Shown here: piece by piece, positions 22,701-35,527 of the stretch
Layout of the letters: every line of letters starts with the position of its first letter
Position numbering within the stretch: the first letter of the stretch is position 1
NCBI GenBank assembly: GCA_029891345.1
Contig: CM057002.1
Location: 61,990,777 to 62,054,776 of the forward strand
DNA length: 64,000 bases
Reading direction: 5' to 3'
From: Dryococelus australis
Lineage: Eukaryota; Arthropoda; Insecta; Phasmatodea; Phasmatidae
The notes under the pieces: generated by a model
Databases searched by the model: none
Seen by the model: the letters and a program-made list of their open reading frames with translations, nothing else
Told to the model about the DNA's origin: nothing
Translations under genes and position numbers: made by a program

Positions 22701-23398
22701 TCGTCTCCATATTGTTGCGTTAAGTCTTTGGTTTCATTTCTAATGTTACTGCTTTACAAAGAAGTCAAGTCCCTCCTACCAACACAGCTTTTATGAAATT
22801 ATTTAAAAATTAACTGTATCCAAGTTTTATCAGCAACTTTCTTTTTGTATTTGTAAAAGAAATTATATGAAAACTAATTGTCAGGTATGTAACATTACAA
22901 ATAATAGAGTGTGAATTTCATAAGACTCTATTGCGGAATGTGGAAACATTTTAAATTTTAACAAGCAAGTGTAGTAATCTTACAAGTTGATATAAACATT
23001 AAGCTATATAAAGAATATCGAAAGTTCTCTAATATAATATATTGTAAATATAAAACATTTCAATTGTAGAGCTACAAGAAAATTTTGAGTAAGTGCTTTC
23101 CAAAACATTCTTTCTAGCACGTACAGGAAATTTTTACTGGCTGATTAATTATTTCCCTTAATATATGAAGGTCGCATTACAGTAGTGTGTAAGATAGGAC
23201 AGATGTTCAATAATGTGATTTATTTATCGATTTCAATTTTACAGGAGATTAACACGCCTTCACAGGGATGTGCACACGAATAATTCAAATACATTTTTTT
23301 TCTCTGGAAATGATCATGTGCCGTTTAAGATAACTGCAGTTGACCTAAAATGCGGGTGACTTGTGTTAGACGTTTGGAAATGACGAAATGCAACTCAC

Positions 23399-23488
23399 GT
23401 TGTACAAGAGAGTGTGGTCAATAGGAAACAAGCCGAATCCAGTGAACTGGATCTTGCGGTGAAGGAGCTGCGTGGAGTACTGTTGAAG
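23399..23488 (-). CDS. Gustatory receptor 1, penultimate coding exon (start of TM7)
   Basis: On the minus strand, acceptor CATTCTGTTTCAG is followed by exactly 30 codons containing LQQYSTQLLHRKIQFTGFG and LFPIDHTLLYN, then the donor GTGAGTTG. This matches the conserved segment before TM7 of insect gustatory receptors (the typical pattern is q.FS.QLLHrk..FtacGfF.lD.tLLys). It is open, in phase 0 at both ends, and joins cleanly in phase to the last exon at 21.5 kb across a 1.84-kb intron. It supports the view that receptor 1 is a multi-exon gene about 9.7 kb long. Confidence 0.88.
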
Positions 23489-24084
23489 CTGAAACAGAAT
23501 GACACATACTAACTACTGTAGTGGTAATGACAGGCACTCTAGCAAGGTTAAACACGGGATACGGTAAAGCCGTTTGTTTGCAGAATGTAAACTGAGGTGT
23601 GTAAGAATCACTAAACGGGACGCCGAATTTACCGCTTATCATGGACCTTTGATAAGCCTAGATGACATGGTTCACATTTAGTTGACTATTGTTCAAAAAC
23701 CTGCTTCGTTCCTACTTCCAGTCTAAGAATGATGTTCGCATGTCCACTTTGGTACATTTGCAAACAATATTATATTATTATTACAGTAATTTTCATGCAG
23801 CTATTTCACTTGAATCACACTATTAGTAAGACGCTGTGGCGTATTATTGTTCTAAAATTGATTTTATAACATATTACCGAATGTACCACAGTTAGTGAAT
23901 ATTACAGTGGCGTGTGTGCAGTTACAAGAAATGATAGTTTGCAGAAGTTGATTTCGAAAGTGATTAGTCGGCCAGGTGTACAGATAATGAGGTAGAATTT
24001 TGAAGAACTGTATATAAATAAGCGCGGGCGAGATATGAAGCTTCAGTTTATTTAAGTCTCGATCACAGCACACGCAGGACATAC

Positions 24085-24163
24085 CGATAATGCCGAGTTG
24101 ACAGAGTGCATGGCTGTTCTCGTGTGTAAGTAGATCTCTTTTCACTATCGTTTTAATGTTAGA
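24085..24163 (-). CDS. Possible small linker exon of gustatory receptor 1 (weak)
   Basis: Between the main exon and the TM7 exons, receptors of this family usually have about 20 residues of loop with a conserved Thr and a leucine pair. Here an acceptor-like AAATATTTTCCAG is followed by SNIKTIVKRDLLTHENSHAL and a donor-like GTATGT. The reading phase after the main exon is right, but the 79-nt length would leave the following exon out of phase by one. It is either a chance match, a decayed exon or a wrongly placed boundary. Confidence 0.25.
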
Positions 24164-27100
24164 CTGGAAAATATTTCTGATCATGTTGTGTCGTTTGTGT
24201 TTTGAAATCATGCTTCCGAAATGAATGCTGTAAAACAAACAGTACAAAATATATTCGTATATTTCCTCACATACACACGCATATACATATACGTAACATT
24301 TAATGTTTCCTGACTACATTTATGATTTCAAAATATAGCAAGTAAATGTAATATTGCCATCTAGGTTTTCATTATAAATGGTCAAGAAGGGCGCAAATAC
24401 CGCAGCGAGTTACATACTACGCTTTAGCCGTTAAACCATTTGAATAACGCCACTTTCAGTGACTGACACAGGAAGAGTAAAGGAAAAGTGCAAAAATTCA
24501 ATATTAATATTTCTTGTGTGTGTGTGTGTGCTGTACGAGCAACGTCAATTTTTAGGTCAGTTTCTTATTACCTCGGGATCGTATGACCTAGAAATGCACG
24601 TGTTCTAGTGCCCACGTGGAATTTATTCATCGCGGTTACAGAGAATTCACCAGTTTCCTCCTTTTGATAAGTGAAGCAACAAACCGCGAGTACCTGCGCC
24701 AAAACGTGGATACAAAGAGTTGTTTCGGAATCACATTAAATGGAATAATATAAGCACCAGTGGCCTGATTACGAACTTCGCATATACCGCAAGATTCGGT
24801 TCGCTAAGAAGCGATTTTGCCTTTGTGTAGCGCACTCGGAGGCAAGCTGGGTAAGAACATCTTCTGTTTCGTTATCGCACCACAAACGTCGGAGGTTTGA
24901 TGACGTCGCAGTGGTGGAAATCGCAAGATGTGAGTACGGACCTGCGTTTCTGTGCGGCCAACATCGCAACTGTGGTGTGCTATTCACCGCGATTACGATT
25001 GCCCGTGGAGAGATGATGATAAACACCGCAAGCAATTTACTTTAAGCTAATTGATCAACGACATAAACATAATACACTCTAATATGTTGTAAAACACCTT
25101 GAATGACTCGCAATATACATATATATGCAATTGCAGCAGTCTGTCTAGGTTATTGTTGAGTGGTTACTGCAGCAGCATATGTTTATTTTCTCACTCAAAA
25201 GATGCCATGTAGGTCTTTACTTTACAGACCAACACATGTTGCGTTCGGTAAGCTGTAAGTTTATAAACGATAAATATAAATATTGTTAACGACAATGTCG
25301 CACACGTTATTCATAGTGCCTTTTTTCAATTAGATCTATAATTCTACGTAGACAATTACGTCTACCCGGACAAAATTACTAAATAAAATAACAACGATTT
25401 TTTTTTTGTATTCGTTTGTTCTGTGACGTCAGAGATTTTCGATATACATCGAAGTTCAACGAAATTCGTATCGCATTGCAGTTTGTAATCACTACATTCG
25501 CTTTGTGTTTCGTTGTGTTTCCGAAGCATAACGACTGCTATCGGAGAGTTCGTTATCAGGGCCCTGGCAAGTTTGTTAATAAAATTCAAAAAGGAAGACC
25601 TATGGTCATTTCTATTCATGTTAGGTTCCTGCGTATTATATCTTTATTATGCTTTTTGTTTCTAAATTAGTATAAGAAAGGCGTGTATGTCCAAACATAT
25701 TGTGTGCGCATAAAAACCACGAATATGTCAGCAAAATTATGAGTTTGCAGGCAGTATGCATAAAACTATAAAATATGCATGTTGTTTCCCATTTATTCCA
25801 CTTGAAAGATGGAGAGGAATGTGCACTTTTCATCCAGTGTGTCGCTAGTTAACAGAAACGCGACTGTTCAGATTTTCTCTGCAATGACAATTCGATCTCC
25901 GATGCATTACGTATGTGTCACTATCAAATATTCTTTGTGGCTGTCTAGCAAGCACTGCTATATAAGCTGGAACTAAAGCTCCGATTCTAAAACAATGTCC
26001 CTTTTATCACTGCATGTATCACTTAACTACTTCGGGATTCTCAATGTTAAATGACACCGCAGATGAATCAACTGTTGTTAGGTACCTGGTTGGTGAGGGC
26101 AGCATCGTCTGTCTGGTTAAGGAGTTTGGTGATGATAACAGCCATACGGTTCGCCTGCAACAGTTGCAACATGGAACATCACTGACAGCTATTTATGTTT
26201 AGCCTTACAAAGACGTATAGGTCAAACGTAGTGAACATGTACTGAAGAGTGTGCAGTAAAACTGAAACTCAGAACGATATACATTTCCTGCACAATATTG
26301 TAAAATAGACGAAACTGGTCTACAGCAACATGCTGTTCTGCAGAAAATATTAAAAAGACATAAAATATGTCATGGGCACACAACAAACACACATTCGCGT
26401 ATTACACTAACTCTGATAGCGAATATGACCTGTGTTCCATATGTTTAAGCAAGTTGGGAACTTGTGGTCCATGAAATGAGAAGGAGACGTTTAAAATATA
26501 ATAAACACAATCTTATAATCAACACTGAATGTAACGTATTAAGAAGGGGTGTTGTGTTGGCAATGACCCATTCTTCCGGAGGACCATAATCATTACTATA
26601 CTAAAAGTGTTCGAAAGACCGTTAATTCCACTACTAAAACAAAACGAGTGCAGGCGAGAACAACCACTTTATTTTTCAACCTCGCCATCTTGGCGAACAA
26701 AGAGTGACGTCATAAACAATACACCAACACTAGCAACCATCGACACAATCAAAAGCCCCAACATTAAACAAGGGAGTTTAGAATATTGACCGTTATTACA
26801 TAGTCAAAAGTAACGCTATAAATTTGGAGAAAAAAAAAAACAAAAACACGTATAGAAGGTGACAAGATGTTTTTGAGAATGAAGTGACAAAGCAAATATA
26901 AATCATGAATTCATCAAGAATTACTAATAATTGTCATTATGGTATGCATGTGGCTTTATTAGATAGGAATATATGTGCATTTTGGCCATCTTAAGCTTAG
27001 TTTTTGTGTAAATCGTCACTGCGACTGGTACATTCAGAGTTATGCTTCTATTGCTTTTCAACCATGATATACCTAAGGGTACCAACGAAAAACATTCCAC

Positions 27101-27224
27101 ACAGTGAATTAATTCGCCAACTGTTTTCGTCGGTAGACATTCAATGGCGGCTCCCACGATTGCCGAAAAATCCTGCTGTTATTTTCTCTCAAGACGGTTG
27201 TAATTTATGATAGCATAGCGATGA

Positions 27225-27442
27225 AACAGCTCTACCTTTCTGCTCCCACAAAGGCGGAGGACCGGGTTCGATACCCGGTGGGGTCGCCCCCGGATTTTCG
27301 CATGTGGGAATCGCACCGGACGGTGTCGCTGTTTCGTGGGTTTTCTCGGGGGTCTCCCGGTTCCCTTACACTTTCATTCGGCGCCGCTCCATACTCACCT
27401 CGCTTCATCCTCGTTGGCACTCAAGACCTCGATGTTAAGTAA
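27225..27442 (+). repeat. tRNA-derived SINE, copy 3
   Basis: A clear B box (GGGTTCGATACCC) is followed by GGGGTCGCCCCCGGATTTTC, GTGGGAATCGCACCGGACGG, GGGTTTTCTCGGGGGTCTCC, CCATACTCACCTCGCTTCA and CGATGTTAAG. This is the same family as copies at 0.6, 2.2 and 41.0 kb. The A-box half is worn. Inserted in the large intron of gustatory receptor 1, antisense to the gene. Confidence 0.85.
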
Positions 27443-28038
27443 GAGCTATACAAACGTCTTTTCACTTACTCTACCTTTCTGTGTATCGCAGGTAAGGAAG
27501 CTTTTTGTCACGCTTCTTTGTCGAGCACCTTGACATTGTCGGGGAAGTGTAAATATCCCTTTATAACGGTTTAAATGTCCATCATATGTCGTATAAAACT
27601 TTTCCTAATTACATCGTTAATGTAATCCAAAGGACGTACGGTATCCTGCACTTCCCTGTCATGTATGTAACAGTCAGCGCGTACCAAAAATTCCAACGCC
27701 ACAATAAATGCCACTTGCAGTTCGTTCCGCTAAGGAGGTTAGAAATTTCGTGAATTATTGACACGGCACTTTAAATGCACGTCAGCAGAAATATCACGAA
27801 ATTTCTCAACCAGGGGAGTGGTTTAAAGTAAGAGATATAACCTTCTCCGAATTTCGAACAAATGCAAAAGTTTGTATTTTGGCTTTATTATTATCGAGTT
27901 ATTGAATGTTGATAGTCTGCTTCAGTATCGCTTAAATGGTTTTTGTAAAGAAATAATTTCGGTACCTTAGTCATTCAAAAAAATACATGCTATCTACATC
28001 CTCGAAATTCCCCTTCTCCAAACAAAACTTTTGCGTTC

Positions 28039-28335
28039 AAATCACAGCCGTGTTGTGCCGCTATAACACCTGTGCCCTTAAATCAACCTATAACATCTGT
28101 GCCCTTAAATCAACCTATAACATCTGTGCCCTTAAATCACAGCCGTGTTGTGCCGCTATAACATCTGTGCCCTTAAATCAACCTATAACATATGTGCCCT
28201 TAAATCAACCTATAACATCTGTGGTCTTAAATCACAGCCGTGTTGTGCCGCTATAACATCTGTGCCCTTAAATCAACCTATAACATTTGTGCCCTTAAAT
28301 CAACCTATAACATCTGTGCCCTTAAATCAACCTAT
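28039..28335. repeat. Higher-order minisatellite (41 + 27 + 27 bp)
   Basis: Two related units alternate: a long 41-bp unit (starting AAATCACAGCCGTGTTGTGC) and a short 27-bp unit (AAATCAACCTATAACATCTG plus TGCCCTT). Their order is long-short-short three times, giving a 95-bp higher-order period, then one extra partial short unit. Copies are nearly identical, so amplification of the 95-bp block was recent. Intronic in gustatory receptor 1. Confidence 0.93.
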
Positions 28336-30361
28336 GAATGGAAATAAACTTAAAACAATATAACAACTATTAGTTTTCTCGAAGATCTAAAATCTTAGCC
28401 TAAAAATGCTTAGATTCCAATTTAACGATCACACTAGAAGCAAAACAGTTACACACTGCTTTTAACTGAGTATGGCCACTTAACTCTTCCCTGTTGTTCA
28501 TGGATGCTTAATTCAGAATTGCTGCATTTGCTCATAAAATATTTAGTTTTAAGTGGACGTTGCTGTTAGTTGATTCAATGAAAAAAACTACATTAGGAAT
28601 ATAAGGATGATAATACAATAAAATCAGTGCAAAACGGCACAGAATTTTCATGACTGAGAAATTTTCCGAAACTCCCTGACAAATTATTTTTCACAGAAAT
28701 CTGAGGCCACTCTCTATAATTATATCACGTCGAGTTGAACTAAAACCATGTCCAAATATATGCAATGACCAGAGGTCCCTTAAATTACTGTGACTATTAG
28801 CACATTTAATATAATACATAACTACTATTCGTATTGGATAATCATTTACTACACTTCGAATGAAATTATGTCGGAGCTGGACATTAAGTAATTTCAAAAC
28901 AAATTGGTTTTAATTTTGAAGTGATGCGCGGAGAGAGCTAATTGGAATATTCTTAAATGAGATTATTACACAATATGACAAAACAAAATGTAAATAAGTA
29001 TTGAAAATAGTATTGTAACAAATATTTTTCGAATGATTATTCTAGAATTAGATCGGCTTGCAGTTTGAATGGTGACATGGTGCCATGTGTGGAAAAGGGG
29101 AACTTTCAGTATTTTATCTTTAAAAATGAACAATTCTCTGTTTTCGTAGGAGGATTATATGCCAGATTTCTGTCACTCGTGCTTTTTCTCAAAGGACTGT
29201 GCATTTAAATAGTGTCTGAATTTGTAGCATTTGTTCGTCATCAGTTTCATCACTGACAGTTCGATATGTACAATTTGAAAACGGACAGTTTTAAAGCATA
29301 AACTAGAAAAAAACTTTTAATGGGTATGCCAATCATGTATAAATCTAAAAGAAAATTATTCTGAATGAATCCAAAATGCTTTGTCTACATCTCGCTTTCA
29401 CCTCTCACTATGATAATACTAATTCCCCAAGTATTGATTGTATACCGGATTAAAACTCTTGGCTTTATTTCTCTGGAAAGAATAGGTCTCATTTATATGA
29501 AATTATAAAAATATATATATAACTTGAGTATGTAATGATTTTCTAAATACCAGGATTCTATACGTCTATTTCAAAACTAATCTATTTAAGTCTCTGGCTG
29601 ATATAATAGCGTTGGGCACAATTTCACGCCTAGATCAAATATTTACAGAGAAGCAGGATCATAGCATATTGATAACCCTCTAGGGTTACAGTTCATTGTA
29701 TGAAAATCATACAGAAACTATTTACATATCTTACATAGAATAAAAATTAAATGGGAGGACACATTTAATTTCTTCCAAGTTGTTAAACGGGCCAACGATT
29801 GCGTAAAACTAAATTTCTAAACGAGAAGGGTTAAACAGTGTTTTCGTAATTGAAATTAAGTTTATTCTCTTTATATTTCAATTGTCCTGGATATAGAAAA
29901 TCACATAACCATGACAATTAATTACGATTTCACATGTGCTTGTTCAAACATACACAGCGTCTGTAAATGAGATGAAACTTTTAACATATATTTATTCTGA
30001 ATGTAACTACACAACTGCTATATTTAAATGACTTTTTTTTTTGTTACGCTTAATTTACAGTAATTTAGTTTTCAATCTCAATTTTTTTAAATTACTATAA
30101 GTGTTTGTGTGAGTTCGAAATTTAAGGTCAACCAAATCACGGGTGGCTAAATCCGAGCTATAAAACGGCACAAGAGGAAAAATGAAGTTCAGGATACCCA
30201 CAATAATTATGGAGGGCAAGAAACCTTTTCAATACCGCAGGAAATATCGTATAAAATTAGAGAGAAGTAACGACGTAAATTAGAAAAATCGAAGTTCATT
30301 ACGAAATGCTGGCCCATATCCCCATCCAAAAATTGAAAATGCTCTATACCAGGAGTCTCAC

Positions 30362-31232
30362 CTCGTACGCTGTAGTATTACAGACATGTATGGTAATCCA
30401 GAGCCGAGCTATCTGGAGGCCTCCCCAGACACATAAGATCACGTATATTTCAGGATATCAGAAGCGCGCCATAAGTGATGGACGAGATGGCGAGAAAGGC
30501 GGCGAGCAGCCACAGGACGACCTGTAGTCCGTAAGTCGAGTTCACCTTGTCGACAACTTCGCACAGCTTTACGTGCAGGTCGATCATGTGTCTGGCGAGA
30601 GCAACGTTACTACCTGCAGCTTCCCTCCCTCTCAGCGGCAAGGTGATATGGCACTTCTCAAGTCCGCAGTTCACTGTGCGGAACAACAGTTGCAGGACGT
30701 TCACAACGCCGACGAACAAGGTGTTCTGCTGAAGTGTGACCATTTCAGAAATACACGATACCACAAATGACTCGTAGTTCGCAGAATTTCTCATGGAAGG
30801 TAAGATGTACGAGTGAATAAAAATAAGTACACAACTGCCAACGGAAACTTGGGCAATGCTGACGAATCTAATTTTTTTAAACATTTTTCTATCTGTGCTA
30901 ATAAATTCGTCCAGCTGCCACAGATCCGAATGGACTTTGTACAGCCTCTTTCCATTTAGAACTGACAATAATAAAGATGATATGCATGATGCATTGATTA
31001 CCAAAAATGTGATATATACAAACATGCCTGTTATGTCCACACTGTAGGGCTTGTTTGTATATTTAATATTCCACGTAATCATTAGCCCTACCGCTATGGA
31101 AGTAGTGTAAATGTTTCCAACTAATATCTTCCAGTTCGGAATTTGTGTAGATGAATAGTGTAGGTATGGTGCGCCACCTGTGAGCTTTAAAATGACGGAC
31201 ACTGCATTCAAAGATTTTTGAGCGTTCATCAT
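30362..31232 (-). CDS. Gustatory receptor 1, main coding exon (TM1-TM6), apparent frameshift
   Basis: Begins MMNAQKSLNAVSVILKL with GAPYLHYSS, the same opening as gustatory receptor 2 at 50.1 kb. Shared blocks include LLLSVLNGKRLYKV, TLFVGVVNVLQLLFRTVNCG and ARHMIDLHVKLCEVVDKVNS, the conserved intracellular loop before TM5. Hydrophobic segments follow the 7tm_7 pattern of insect taste receptors (inverted seven-helix cation channels of sensory neurons). The open frame runs 260 codons to SSITYGALLIS. The gene then continues in another frame with VWGGLQIARLW and HVCNTTAYE before a good donor (GAG|GTGAGAC at 30361). Compared with receptor 2 the stretch between SS and the WGG motif is 52 instead of 72 nt, so a 20-nt deletion could explain the shift. 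Otherwise intact. Pseudogene, assembly error or unusual splicing are all possible. Confidence 0.88.
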
Positions 31233-32129
31233 TTCCTTCCTCTCTCCAAGCTACGAAACTAATCGTGTCACCTCCGTACGCTACCTTTATTGTGACTGAA
31301 TGTATGAAGTCAGCACAACCAATCGATGTTAATTAGACATTACATTAGTGGATGGACAGTTTCTCTACTTTTGGTTTGTTCATGTCTACTGCATCATTAA
31401 AAATACACTCCATGAGAGTTGGCACTCGGCTTACTCCACAGTTTTCCAGTTATCATTAGGCTAATGATCCTGCTATCAAATTGCAGATCGTAAATTACGG
31501 TGAGATATTTTACATTTAGAAAATGACCAGCACTACAATATGTTTATTTTCTGAGCTAAGGCGTTTTCATTCCTTGAGTAAAATTTAATTTGGGAATCAT
31601 TTTTTCTACTGGCACAAATGCAGAAATGTATTGTAAAAACCGTTCTTAATTATAAAAAATGTAACAATTAACTGATTTTTTTTAATTAGCATAAATTTGG
31701 CAAAAATAGTATTGGAGACTAAACATCACTCGGAAATTAAATTGTCTTTCTAAGTATAGTCACTGCATAACCTATGGACATAAATAAATGATTTATACCT
31801 AATATTGATTTGACAACCATACATACTTCAAGAAACTATTATATTTTTAATAGGTATTAAATGACAAATTTTTATTGATTTATACAGAATACGGTGATAT
31901 ATCACTTAGTCTAATTCACGATTTTGATCGTAATATTAATCTGCTATATGTATTACAGTACTGCTGTATTTTGAAAATGTAATACTGGGGACATATTTTC
32001 TGCAGTAATTTCTGTAATAATTTTTGGCACTCTTCTAATTTATCTACCATATAAATATGTGTGGAATTTTGTAACATTAACGCCTAAAATGAAGAAGAAA
32101 AAACCCGCTGTGTATGTAAAATAGATTCG
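31233..32129. other. Upstream flank of gustatory receptor 1, nothing recognised
   Basis: Should contain the promoter of receptor 1, but I could not pick out a TATA box or initiator with confidence. AT-rich, no coding similarity. Confidence 0.4.
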
Positions 32130-33960
32130 CTCTAAGCTCCAAAAGAAGTGGAGAAAACAATCAATTCTTTGCAACCAAAATTATCTATCGGCTATGATGG
32201 CATTAGCTGCAGGCTACTAAAGCAGTGTGCTTTTGAATTCAGTGTTCCATTAAGCCATATTTGTAATGATATCTTCAATACAGGATTGTTTCTAGACAGA
32301 CTCAAATGGGCTATGGTAACTCCATTGTTCAAGAAAGGAGACAAAACCGAAGTAAACAATTATAGACCCATCTCACGTCTTACATCATTTTCAAAAGTAA
32401 TTGCGATACCAATTTACAGGAGGTCACTGCAACATTTTGAGAATCGCTAAATCTTATCAAATTTCCATTTTGGCTTTAGGAAAAACACGTCAACAAATTA
32501 TGCAATTTTCAAACTAACAAATAGCATTCTTAATGCACTTGATAAAAATATGCCATCTAATGGAATATTTTGCGACCTCACTAAAGCATTTTACTGTGTA
32601 AATCACAACATACTTATAGAAAAATTAAAGTTTTATGGAGTCTCAGGTACACCAAATAAACTAATAAGCTCATACCTTTCAAACAGACAAGTGCGGATCA
32701 AACTAAAAACTACTTCATTCTACTCTGAACCCGGAAAAATCAAGCATGGGATCCCACAAGGATCAATATTAAGCCCCCTACTCTTCTTAGTTTGTATAAA
32801 TGACCGTAAATGTGCCTTAACCCCAGAAACTCCAATTTTATTTGCAGATGACACTAGCATCCTGGAGACTCAGTAAATGATCTTACACAAAAAAGAGACA
32901 CAACATTTACATAGCTAAATGCATGGTTTACTGCAAACAAATTAAATCTCAACCTAGATAAAACATCTCATGAATTTCCTCACAAAGAACAGAAAAAAAC
33001 ATTAATTCATATGTTAGCAGTAACAAAGACAAAATTGATGAAACTGCAGTGATTAAGTTTCTTGGCTTAAAAGTAGACAATTTATTTAACTGGAAAGCTT
33101 ACATTTCGTATATTTTACCTAAACTAAGTTCAGCATGTTTCGCCTTGCGGGGTGTTGCAGAGATCTTGAACAAAAATACAGCAAAAATGGTATGTTTTGC
33201 ATATTTTCATTCCATCATGTGTTATTGTGTTATGGTATAACTTTTTGGGGAAATCCCACTGACAGCAAAAAAGTGTTTCACGTGCAAAAGAGAGCTGTAA
33301 GAATAATCAATGGCAAAAGAAAGTCAGACTCATGTAGACCTCTTTTCAAGAGCTCAGAGATTTTAACATTTGCATGTGATTACATGTTTTCAGTACTTAT
33401 AACATGTCCAAAAGCAGTCATTTATTTCAGAAAAATTTGTCCTTTCATAATCATGACACTAGAATAAGAAAAACACGCGTGGCTTCAGTTAACTTAAAAC
33501 TTGTCCAGAAAGGGCCATCCTACCTTGGTAGCCAACTTTTCAATAAGTTACCATAACACGTTCAAGAAATTTGCTTGTCTAACCAAAAACTCTTTAAAAA
33601 ACAGCTGAATTTTTTAAACATTTTATAGTGTAGATGAATATCTAAACTACAAAAATTAAGACATTATTGCATAACATGTCTTTTTACGCATTTCTTGTTC
33701 CGATTTTTCTAGTTTCCTTGTTCTTCTGTTTCAGCAAAACGACGATGCCCCACAGTATGTTGGAGGAGGATTGGTCAAATTATGAGGAAAAGATGTGATG
33801 TGTGTACGTGTGTGTGTATATATATAGGATGTGTGTTTATTATGTCTAGTGTTTAAACTTTGTATACTGTAATTTGACTTGTCCCATTTCTTTGTACAGC
33901 TATGTATGGAAAGAAGATCTTATGAATGCAATAAAACAAAATAAAAAAACAAAAAAAACA
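32130..33960 (+). mobile_element. 5'-truncated LINE (Jockey/CR1-like non-LTR retrotransposon)
   Basis: Encodes part of a non-LTR reverse transcriptase. Blocks in order: VEKTINSLQPKLSIGYDGIS, LKWAMVTPLFKKGDK and NNYRPISRLTSFSKV (32.15-32.45 kb), NFHFGFRKNTSTNYAI, IFCDLTKAFYCVNHNILIEK, HGIPQGSILSPLLF and ILFADDTSI with the catalytic FADD (to 32.87 kb), then KFLGLKVDNLFNWKAYI, FWGNPTDSKK and VQKRAVRIINGKR. The endonuclease and ORF1 are absent. A TAA follows HFENR in frame near 32.45 kb, the D of KAFD is now Y, and further frame changes occur after 32.88 and near 33.24 kb. It ends in an A-rich tail with AATAAAAC at about 33.93-33.96 kb. Dead on arrival or long inactive. Confidence 0.9.
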
Positions 33961-35388
33961 TTCATAATGTAATTCCCGGGTCCAAATTTACGTAACCACT
34001 ACTACATATTTGTATGATGGGTGTATGCATAGAAAACTGTACCTGATTTTCACTAGTGACGAATAAAGTGCGGTTATCAAATAATGCATTTTAAAATTTA
34101 TATCGAAGATAATTTGTTCCAGCAATATAATTTAATGATGTCCTTCTCTCTGCGAGAAACCTCAGAAAAGTGAGCTTGGTTAAGGTTTCTTTTACCATGA
34201 TTGGTCACTCTCGAAATCCTTTATGTTTATGTTGAAATACTAAACTTAAATACAACAAAAACTTTTCCCATTATCTAACTTAAATTATAAACTGTAGGAG
34301 AAGATTATATTTTATTATTTATTTACTACATTGTGAAAGATGTCCAAATTTCGTCAGTCGTGTGGGTTTAAGTAATTTAACTGAAATCTGAATAAGCAAT
34401 TGTATAGAAACCTATTGTAACGGAAGAAAGTGCTGCACTCGTAAACTTTTGTTCAGGTTAATTTCGATTCAATCAGGATGCCTAATTGGAAAAAAAATGT
34501 GTTCCTGGGCGTGTTAACGTCACTGTAACAGTAAGACACAGTTTCCCAGTATACGAGAAATGTTTATTTCGCGAATGGATGATGAGAGTGGCGGATGAGA
34601 ATCAGGTTGGATTGGACGGCCTAGAATGTTAAAATAGTTATTTTGATTGTGATAACTACTTTTCCAACGATTGTAGAAGGCTTGGGAAGAAAAGGCTTAA
34701 CAAGCTTTCTTTGCCAATACTATATCTGAAAAGTAAGGGCATTGTAAATTGTTATGTACGCTTCGAAGATATCTTTCTTTTAAGTGCGCGCGACCTATGG
34801 GCTGTTCGTGGTAAAATAGCATAATTGAAAGCCCTCTCATTCGGAATAATTATCAAAAAATATATTTTATTTTTGCCTTAGACGTTATTTCCGAATTTAT
34901 TGGAATATACACACTGTGTTTATTACGTAGGCCTACGTGGCAATATATATTTTAAAATGTGGTTGACGGTTAAAAAATGGGCGAAAAAAATAACTAGGTC
35001 CTCAAAAAATGCTATTTTTACCGTGAACAGCTTTATATTACTCCATCTCAATGTTAGGTTCAACTCTTGAATTAATTTTATCCTGCCCTACTATTTACAG
35101 TCACAAAGCTTATATAATTCTGAGTGGTCTTGTAAAAAAAGTCTCAGATCACACACAACACTTATATATTCCCTTCTGTTCCACCTGTGATACTGTTACA
35201 AGCCTGATTCGATATTTTAACAATAAATATGTTTTACTGTAGGCTTCACAAAACATTAATACTGGGCTAGGGTGTGGTAACAAAATTATGTTGGACACGT
35301 AAACTATTGGACCTACTGATGTTTCACTGCAAATGCAAGAAACCCAGATGTATATATTATTGTTTCATATGGAGAGTGTAGAAAATTG
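33961..35388. other. AT-rich stretch, nothing recognised
   Basis: About 1.4 kb between the LINE and a short tandem array with no supported feature. Confidence 0.45.
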
Positions 35389-35527
35389 GAATGACCTTAC
35401 CTGATAGCGATATACTAGGGGCAATAGTATATTTGAATTACCTTACCTGATAGTGATATACTAGTGGCAATAGTACATTTAAATGACCTTACCTGACAGT
35501 GATATACTAGGGGCAATTGTATATTGA
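35389..35527. repeat. 46-bp tandem repeat, three copies
   Basis: Units starting at 35389, 35435 and 35481 share ACCTTACCTGATAGTGATAT and ACTAGGGGCAATAGTA, with an exact 46-bp period and a few substitutions. Confidence 0.93.

Larger units (their letters stand above)
23489..30361. other. Large intron region of gustatory receptor 1
   Basis: Apart from the weak linker exon, a SINE at 27.2 kb and a minisatellite at 28.0 kb, this 6.9-kb stretch is AT-rich and shows no other gene. Several open frames of 60-130 codons occur by chance on both strands and match nothing that I recognise. Confidence 0.6.

Noticed and set aside
23864-24247. 127-codon minus-strand open frame in the receptor intron
   Set aside because: As a whole it matches nothing; only the short segment with splice-like borders was kept as a weak exon candidate.
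28039-28335. CRISPR-like alternation of repeats
   Set aside because: The units form a higher-order minisatellite with no unique spacers, in an insect intron; no cas-like genes exist here.
30547-31047. Plus-strand frames opposite the receptor 1 main exon
   Set aside because: They are antisense shadows of a well-supported exon.
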